From: an uncultured Oscillospiraceae bacterium
Lineage (GTDB): Bacteria > Bacillota > Clostridia > Oscillospirales > Oscillospiraceae
Assembly (NCBI GenBank): GCA_951801655.1
Contig: CATONV010000005.1
Span: 1 to 61,878, forward strand
Direction of reading: 5' to 3'
DNA: 61,878 bases
Numbering within the stretch: the stretch's first letter is position 1; each line of letters opens with the position of its first letter. Below the pieces are notes generated by a model, which ran no database searches, had not been told where the DNA came from, and saw nothing but the letters and a program-made list of their open reading frames with translations. The position numbers and the translations under genes were made by a program. Of this stretch, positions 56,657-61,878 are shown in pieces.

Positions 56657-57907
56657 TTACTCCTTCTGCGCCTGAACCGTCTCCCGGTGGGCGGTGCTGC
56701 TCACCACGGCGACGCGTCCAATCAGGTCGGCCACCTGCCCCAGGTCTTCGGGGCTTGCACAGGTGGCGGTGAGGAAAAAGAGGGACGGGCCGGCGACGAC
56801 CTCGCACTGCGCCTGATACAGCCGCTGGCCGTCCTCTCTGATCTCATGCCAGCCCCAGCGCAGCGCCCCTCCCTTCAGCTCCCTCTGCTCCACTCCGTGA
56901 AGGGTGTTCAGCTGGTCGGTGAAACGGGCGTCCCCCTCCCGCATCCGGTAGGCGTTCACCCGCCAGACGGGGCCGTCTCCGTCGGTCCACAGGTGGGCGC
57001 CGCCCGTCTCCCAGCGTTCCCACTGATAGCGGTAGGCCCCGGGCAGAGTAAGGCGCAAAGCGCCAATCGCGTGGGTGACCGGGTCCTTCCGGTAGCCGGG
57101 GAGAAACTCCTCCTTCAGCTCAGGCCCCTGGGGCAGCGCGGGCTTGCGTCCGGCCAGGGCGCACACCTCCTCATAGGAGCCGCGGGGCAGAGGCAGGGCG
57201 GGGTCCAGCCGGGCGGCCCTCTCCAGATCATCCAGGATGGCGTCGTTGACGGCGGCGTCCTGCGCACTGCGCATCGAGGGGGCAAAGCAGCAGTTCTCCC
57301 ACAGGGCGTTGATGGCCCGGTTGCGGTAAAAGCGGGCGTCCCGGGTGCGGCCGTTCCAGAGAAAGAACCGCCCCGCCAGGCACTCAATGCCCCCCTCCTC
57401 CACCATGCGCACCAGCTCAGCCACGCGGAAGCGGCCCACAGGGGTAATCACCGTATCGGGAATCTCCTTGGGGGCGTACTGCTCCAGGTCCCAACACAGC
57501 TGCATGTTCCCCCTCTCCCGACTGCACACGTCCACCAAGGTGCGCAGCCAGGGATAGAAGTGCTCCTCCTTCATGCGCTGAAAGTCTCTTTGGCGGTAAA
57601 AGCCGGTCTCGTCCTTCACCGCCAAAGCGTGTATGGGAAGGCTGTCCAGCAGCTCTACAGCCGCCCGGTGCAGCCCTGCCCCGGCAGGGGTGGACACGCA
57701 CTCTCCCCGTATCAGCCAGGGACCGGACGGGGCCCCCTCGGGCCGCCACAGAACACTTACCTCGCCCCCCAGAGGACACAAAACCACCTTCATACCGGCC
57801 TCCCCCGCGCCCAAGCGGTAGTCTCTCTCCTCCGCCAGAGTCTTTGCCGCCTCTAAAAGGGCCTTTGGGCTGTCTATTTTACCGGTAAAGCTTAATCCGA
57901 TACTCAT
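56657..57907 (-). CDS. Unrecognised protein (416 aa), probably cytosolic
   Basis: No family recognised. The protein is soluble-looking with no signal peptide or membrane helix. It starts MSIGLSFTGKIDSPKALLEA and contains a helical middle rich in Arg and Trp (RFFLWNGRTRDARFYRNRAI, NALWENCCFAP), and later GALRLTLPGAYRYQWERWET with strand-rich ends (AQCEVVAGPSLFFLTATCA). Codon use and length look normal for the host and the frame is intact over 1.25 kb. It ends 51 bases from the convergent cca stop and starts 70 bases downstream of the fumarase beta gene, same strand, so it may be co-transcribed with fumarase. Confidence 0.75.
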   Translation of the reverse strand: MSIGLSFTGKIDSPKALLEAAKTLAEERDYRLGAGEAGMKVVLCPLGGEVSVLWRPEGAPSGPWLIRGECVSTPAGAGLHRAAVELLDSLPIHALAVKDETGFYRQRDFQRMKEEHFYPWLRTLVDVCSRERGNMQLCWDLEQYAPKEIPDTVITPVGRFRVAELVRMVEEGGIECLAGRFFLWNGRTRDARFYRNRAINALWENCCFAPSMRSAQDAAVNDAILDDLERAARLDPALPLPRGSYEEVCALAGRKPALPQGPELKEEFLPGYRKDPVTHAIGALRLTLPGAYRYQWERWETGGAHLWTDGDGPVWRVNAYRMREGDARFTDQLNTLHGVEQRELKGGALRWGWHEIREDGQRLYQAQCEVVAGPSLFFLTATCASPEDLGQVADLIGRVAVVSSTAHRETVQAQKE

Positions 57908-57977
57908 GCGTTCTCTTCCCCCGTTTCAATCCAATGATCCAGGTACCAAATCGGACGGTCATGAGGCATATTCCCCT

Positions 57978-58535
57978 CTAATTCAGGCTGGCCAGATAGG
58001 CAGCTGGACCTCTCTCATACAGATCGCCCCCATGGGCGTCCAGAACGACGGTAAGGGGCATGTTCTCCACCTCCAGCCGGCGCACCGCCTCACAGCCCAA
58101 GTCCTCCCAGCAGACAATCTCCAGCTTTTTCACGCATGCCGCCATCAGCGCTCCGGCGCCCCCCAGGGCGGCCAGATAAACCGCGCCGTTTCTTACAACT
58201 GCGTCCTTGACGGCCTGGTTCCGGGCCCCCTTACCGATCATAACAGACTGACCCAGGTCCAGCAGCCTGGGAGCGTAGGCGTCCATTCGCCCGCTGGTGG
58301 TAGGGCCGGCGGAGCCAATCACTTCCCCCGGCCTCTCCGGGGTGGGCCCCACGTAGTATATGACAGAGTTCTCAAGCAGGAAGGGCGGCTTCTCTCCCCG
58401 GTCCAGCAGCTCCATCAGCCGCTTGTGGGCGGCGTCCCGGGCGGTGTATATCACGCCGGACAGCAGCACCGTGTCCCCCTCTCTCAGCTGCTTCAGGTCC
58501 TCTTTCAGAACAGGCGTCGTCAATTTACACTGCAT
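57978..58535 (-). CDS. Fumarate hydratase, beta subunit ([4Fe-4S] class I type)
   Basis: 185 residues matching the C-terminal half of class I fumarase: LKEDLKQLREGDTVLLSGVIYTARDAAHKR, GPTTSGRMDAYAP, MIGKGARN and the final VVLDAHGGDLYERG. Together with the alpha subunit it interconverts fumarate and malate, usually in a two-subunit form in clostridia and archaea. Its ATG directly follows the alpha-subunit TAA with no gap. Confidence 0.94.
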   Translation of the reverse strand: MQCKLTTPVLKEDLKQLREGDTVLLSGVIYTARDAAHKRLMELLDRGEKPPFLLENSVIYYVGPTPERPGEVIGSAGPTTSGRMDAYAPRLLDLGQSVMIGKGARNQAVKDAVVRNGAVYLAALGGAGALMAACVKKLEIVCWEDLGCEAVRRLEVENMPLTVVLDAHGGDLYERGPAAYLASLN

Positions 58536-59375
58536 TTACAGCACCTCCGTCGCTCTCCGGGTGACATGACAGCTCACATTTACCGCCACCGGCAGACCGG
58601 CCACGTGGGTAGGGGCAGTCTCGATGGCCAACCCCAGGCAAGTGGTCTTCCCGCCAAATCCCTGAGGGCCAATGCCCAAGGCGTTGATCTTCTCCAGCAG
58701 TTCCCCCTCCAGGGCGGCATAGTAGGAGTCGGGATTTGCCTCGCCTAGGGGACGCAGCAGGGCGTGCTTGGCCAGGGCAGCCACCTTGTCGAAGGACCCG
58801 CCGATCCCTACGCCCAGTACAATGGGCGGACAGGGATTGGGCCCGGCCAAGCGGACGGTCTCCACCACAAAGTTTTTCACACCCTCCACCCCATCGGCGG
58901 GCTTGAGCATGGCCAGCCGGCTCATGTTCTCCGACCCGAAGCCCTTGGGGGCCACGGTGAGGACGCACTGATCCCCGGCAACTATGCGCACCGTAATGGA
59001 GGCCGGGGTGTTGTCCTGGGTATTCACCCGGCGCAGGGGGTCGGCTACCATGGACTTGCGCAGGTAGCCCTCGCCGTAGCCCCGGCGGACCCCCTCATGG
59101 ATAGCCCGCTCAAAGTCCCCCTCGATGTGTACCTCCTGGCCCAGCTCCACAAACACACAGGCCATTCCTGTGTCCTGACAGATGGGCAGGTCTCTCTCCC
59201 CGGCCCGGACCAGGTTGTCCTGGAGCAGTCCCAGCGTCTCACGGGCCAGGGGCCAGGGCTCAGATGCCCGGCACGCATCCAGAGAGGCGGCCACGTCGGC
59301 GGGCAGTACTGTGTTGGCCCGAACGCAAAGTCGGGCAACGGCGCGGATAATCTCGTCGGCGGAAATGGTTCGCAT
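58536..59375 (-). CDS. Fumarate hydratase, alpha subunit ([4Fe-4S] class I type)
   Basis: 279 residues, the iron-sulfur half of class I fumarase (or a tartrate-dehydratase-like paralogue). Likely cluster cysteines are in ICQDTGMACVF, LAGPNPCPPIVLGVGIGG and near the end. RVNTQDNTPASI and the motif GIGGSFDKVA are typical. Promoter seen upstream on the minus strand: TTGAAA (59435-59440), 17-base spacer, TAGAAT (59412-59417). AAGGAAG lies before the ATG. Operon with the beta subunit. Confidence 0.94.
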   Translation of the reverse strand: MRTISADEIIRAVARLCVRANTVLPADVAASLDACRASEPWPLARETLGLLQDNLVRAGERDLPICQDTGMACVFVELGQEVHIEGDFERAIHEGVRRGYGEGYLRKSMVADPLRRVNTQDNTPASITVRIVAGDQCVLTVAPKGFGSENMSRLAMLKPADGVEGVKNFVVETVRLAGPNPCPPIVLGVGIGGSFDKVAALAKHALLRPLGEANPDSYYAALEGELLEKINALGIGPQGFGGKTTCLGLAIETAPTHVAGLPVAVNVSCHVTRRATEVL

Positions 59376-59627
59376 AACGGAAAACTTCCTTCTGAAAAAT
59401 ATTTCGTCCTTATTCTACCACACACACTGGCCGCTTTCAACGAAGAAAATAAAAGACTTGCGCGCCGTGTGCAGGCGCTGCAATAAATTGGCACACCTGA
59501 ATGAAGCCGCCTTCGTTTTCTCCTTCCATTTTTTCTTGATCTGTGATATACTGTCCCTTACTGTCATAAACCGGGCGCGCTCCTTCCCCAGTGGAGGGGG
59601 CGCAGATTTGATTGGAGGAACACAAGT
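59376..59627. other. Intergenic region between fumarase and MATE genes
   Basis: Contains the minus-strand fumarase promoter (59412-59440). On the plus side a TATACT at about 59546-59551 could be a -10 for the exporter, but its -35 is poor. No further gene or repeat is supported. Confidence 0.5.
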
Positions 59628-60992
59628 TTGTCTCAGTCCCACAGAAGCGAGGAGGCGTTGGCCAACGCCCCTGTTGGCCCGCTGATGGTAAAGCTGGCTC
59701 TGCCCGCAGTGGCAGCCCAGCTCATCAATGTGCTGTATAACATTGTGGACCGCATCTACATCGGCCACATCCCGGAGGTGGGGCGAACCGCCCTTACCGG
59801 CCTGGGTGTCACTTTTCCCATCCTTATGCTCATTTCCGCCTTTACCGCCTTCGCCGGCATGGGAGGCGCTCCCCTGGCCTCCATCCGCCTGGGTGCGGGA
59901 GACCGGGAGGGGGCGGAAAAGATTCTGGGCAATTCTACCACCCTGCTGCTGATTCTGGCGGCCGTGCTGACGGCGGTGTTCTCCGTCATAAAGCGGCCCT
60001 CTCTCATGGCCTTCGGCGCCTCGGAGGCCACCATCGGCTACGCCTTGGATTATATCTCCATTTACCTGGCGGGCACCGTCTTTGTCCAGCTGGCCCTGGG
60101 TCTCAACGCCTATATTACCGCCCAGGGCCAGGCCCTGGTGGCCATGTTCTCGGTACTCATCGGGGCGGTGCTGAACATCATCCTGGACCCGGTGTTTATC
60201 TTCACCCTGCGCATGGGGGTGAAGGGCGCGGCCCTGGCCACCATCATCTCCCAGGGAGTAAGCGCCTGCTGGGTAGTGGGCTTTTTGTCCTCCCGCCGGT
60301 CCGGTCTGCGCATCCGGTGGAAAAACATGGGGCTTGATTGGTCGGAGGTGAGTAAAATCGCCGCCCTGGGGGTGGCCCCCTTTATCATGCAGTCCACGGA
60401 GAGTCTGGTGACGGTGGTCCTCAACTCCGGACTTCAGTTCTACGGCGGGGACCTGTACGTGGGCACTGTCACCGTCATGCAGAGTGTAATGCAGATGGTG
60501 GTCATGCCTGTCCAGGGGATCGTCCAGGGCGTGCAGCCCATCATGAGCTACAACTTTGGGGCCGGCAACTATCGGCGGGTACGGCAGGTCTTCCGTCTGC
60601 TGCTGCGGGTCACCCTTACGGTGACCATCACCGCCTGTCTGGTAGTCCTCCTCCTGCCCGAACAGCTGGCCCTCATCTTTAACGACAACCAGGAGCTCGT
60701 GTCGCTGGTGGGCAAGGTTATGCCCATATTCTTTGGCGGCATTTGGGCCTTTGGGGCGCAGATGGCCTGTCAGTCCGCCTTTATGGCCATGGGACAGGCC
60801 AAAACCAGCCTCTTTCTGGCCCTGCTGCGAAAGGTAATCCTGCTGGTCCCACTGGCCATTCTTCTGCCCATGATTTTCCAAAATGTTATGGGCATTTATG
60901 TGGCCGAGCCGGTGGCCGACATCCTGGCCTCCGCCACCACGCTGACCCTCTTCCTGCATAAGCGGAAAAGCCTTCTGCCCGAGGTTCCATAA
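59628..60992 (+). CDS. MATE family multidrug exporter
   Basis: 454 residues with 12 membrane helices in two MATE halves. PLMVKLALPAVAAQLINVLYNIVDRIYIG is the family N-terminus, with FAGMGGAPLASIRLG and the mirrored GIVQGVQPIMSYNFGAGNYRR in the second half. It exports cationic compounds using Na+ or H+. TTG 59628 is chosen because TTGGAGGA lies 9 bases upstream and no in-frame ATG precedes the conserved start. Confidence 0.94.
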   Translation: MSQSHRSEEALANAPVGPLMVKLALPAVAAQLINVLYNIVDRIYIGHIPEVGRTALTGLGVTFPILMLISAFTAFAGMGGAPLASIRLGAGDREGAEKILGNSTTLLLILAAVLTAVFSVIKRPSLMAFGASEATIGYALDYISIYLAGTVFVQLALGLNAYITAQGQALVAMFSVLIGAVLNIILDPVFIFTLRMGVKGAALATIISQGVSACWVVGFLSSRRSGLRIRWKNMGLDWSEVSKIAALGVAPFIMQSTESLVTVVLNSGLQFYGGDLYVGTVTVMQSVMQMVVMPVQGIVQGVQPIMSYNFGAGNYRRVRQVFRLLLRVTLTVTITACLVVLLLPEQLALIFNDNQELVSLVGKVMPIFFGGIWAFGAQMACQSAFMAMGQAKTSLFLALLRKVILLVPLAILLPMIFQNVMGIYVAEPVADILASATTLTLFLHKRKSLLPEVP

Positions 60993-61031
60993 TAAGGAAG
61001 TCCATTCTCTTGGAAAAATAGGGTTTTGGCC

Positions 61032-61059
61032 TTGCTTTTTTCAGGAAATGCGGTACAAT
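61032..61059 (+). promoter_or_regulatory. Promoter of the small S-layer-homology gene
   Basis: TTGCTT 61032-61037, 16-base spacer, TACAAT 61054-61059. Confidence 0.7.
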
Positions 61060-61100
61060 ATAAGAAGATGAAACGGGGAACAGCGAGAGGAGGAGCGGTA

Positions 61101-61796
61101 ATGAAAAAACGTTTGCTGGCGGCACTGCTGGCCGCCTGTCTTACCCTGGCGCCTATGACAGCCCTGGCTGCCGTGAGCGCCCCGGGCACATCCGATAACA
61201 CACAGTCTGAGGAGGAAAAGGCCTGGGCTGAGAAACGGCAGCAGGATATGAACCGACTTCTGTGGTTTGGCTGGATCTACCAGCGGTATGCTCCAATTCC
61301 CTTCACGGATGTGCCTAACGGCAGCTGGTACTACCCCGGAATATGCTACGCCTGGCAGAACCTGCTGATGAGCGGTGTGTCAGACAGCAGCTTTGCCCCT
61401 ATGGAACCCACCACACGCGCCATGGTCTGGACTGTGCTGGCCCGTATGGGCGGCGCGTCCGTACAGGAAGGGGAAGGCGAGTGGTACGAGCCGGGAGCAG
61501 CTTGGGCGGTGAGTCAGGGGCTGACCGACGGCACGGACCCCATGGGCGGCATCACCCGAGAGTGCCTGGCCGAGATTCTCTGGAAACGGGCGGGCAGCCC
61601 CCTTGTCCAAGCGGACCTGAGTGCCTTTTCTGACAGTGGATCGGTGAGTGCTTACGCGGAAAACGCCGTGCGCTGGGCGGTAAACCGGGGAGTTCTCTGC
61701 GGGAGTGACGGCCAGCTGTCTCCCCAGGGCGGCGTCACCCGGGCGGAACTGGCCGCCATGGTAATGCGCTGTGCCTCGGACATTCGTTCAGCATAA
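61101..61796 (+). CDS. Secreted S-layer-homology domain protein (231 aa)
   Basis: Signal peptide MKKRLLAALLAACLTLAPMT with cleavage likely at ALAA. After a short Ser/Glu linker almost the whole protein is three S-layer homology domains: PFTDVPNGSWYYPGICYAW, SFAPMEPTTRAMVWTVLARMG, then ITRECLAEILWKRAG and GGVTRAELAAMVMRCA. There is no extra domain, so it may be a wall-bound S-layer-like or accessory protein. ATG 61101 is preceded by GAGAGGAGG. It ends before a strong terminator. Confidence 0.92.
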   Translation: MKKRLLAALLAACLTLAPMTALAAVSAPGTSDNTQSEEEKAWAEKRQQDMNRLLWFGWIYQRYAPIPFTDVPNGSWYYPGICYAWQNLLMSGVSDSSFAPMEPTTRAMVWTVLARMGGASVQEGEGEWYEPGAAWAVSQGLTDGTDPMGGITRECLAEILWKRAGSPLVQADLSAFSDSGSVSAYAENAVRWAVNRGVLCGSDGQLSPQGGVTRAELAAMVMRCASDIRSA

Positions 61797-61824
61797 AATC
61801 TATTACCTGTTTTTTCCTAAACTA

Positions 61825-61864
61825 AAATCCCCCGCAGGCCCGTTTGGGTCTGCGGGGGATTTGT
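61825..61864 (+). terminator. Terminator after the S-layer-homology gene
   Basis: AATCCCCCGCAG/CTGCGGGGGATT stem with a further CCC/GGG step and GTTT loop. Confidence 0.9.
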
Positions 61865-61878
61865 GGTTATGAGGAAAG

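Noticed and set aside
1-61878. tRNA or rRNA genes and intact prophage
   Set aside because: No cloverleaf-like sequences, rRNA motifs, integrase, terminase or structural phage genes were seen on either strand.

Overview
The window looks like chromosomal DNA of a GC-rich, Gram-positive anaerobe of the Clostridia, probably an Oscillospiraceae-type gut bacterium. This is inferred from gene content (S-layer homology proteins, Asp23, YlqG/YlqH-like genes, a leucine T-box, a B12-riboswitch ECF component, [4Fe-4S] two-subunit fumarase, ThrH) and from frequent ATG/TTG/GTG starts behind strong GGAGG sites. I see no rRNA, tRNA, CRISPR array or intact prophage.

Layout. 0-2.2 kb: 3' part of ftsH, then a 0.6 kb AT-richer insert that has split a shared terminator and carries two small genes. 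2.2-14.5 kb (minus strand): FliK-like, FlhB-like, PilZ and two giant S-layer-homology surface proteins. 14.8-19.5 kb (plus strand): cheA-cheW-cheR-cheB behind overlapping sigma-28-like and sigma-A-like promoters. 19.5-31.9 kb: housekeeping genes (asp23, leuA with T-box, rpmE, hflX fused in frame to an acetyltransferase, ridA, dipeptidase, tex) and a cobalamin-riboswitch operon encoding a DUF4430 protein and an ECF S component. 32-37.7 kb: a tiny two-cistron operon, a biotin-dependent decarboxylase/carboxylase subunit, and a three-gene GtrA/GtrB/GT-C set for surface glycan decoration.

37.7-45.7 kb (minus strand) is the most unusual part. A BlaI-type repressor and a BlaR1-type M56 membrane protease that lacks any sensor domain are followed by five genes. 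All five begin with the same 59-residue module (cytoplasmic linker, membrane helix, CGNIVSC), and each has a different extracytoplasmic domain; one is an LCP (LytR-CpsA-Psr) domain. I read this as a BlaR1 sensor split off the protease and multiplied into a set of interchangeable sensors. Two near-identical dyads at the blaI promoter fit autoregulation.

45.9-61.8 kb: TagA-type glycosyltransferase, DJ-1 protein, a Cys/Asn-rich mini-protein, mltG, a U32 protein, an Lrp/aminotransferase pair, thrH, DUF1015, ispE, cca, an unrecognised protein, fumarase, a MATE exporter and a third S-layer-homology protein. Palindromic repeats bounded by TAGGG...CCCTA sit just after several genes and supply three of their stop codons.
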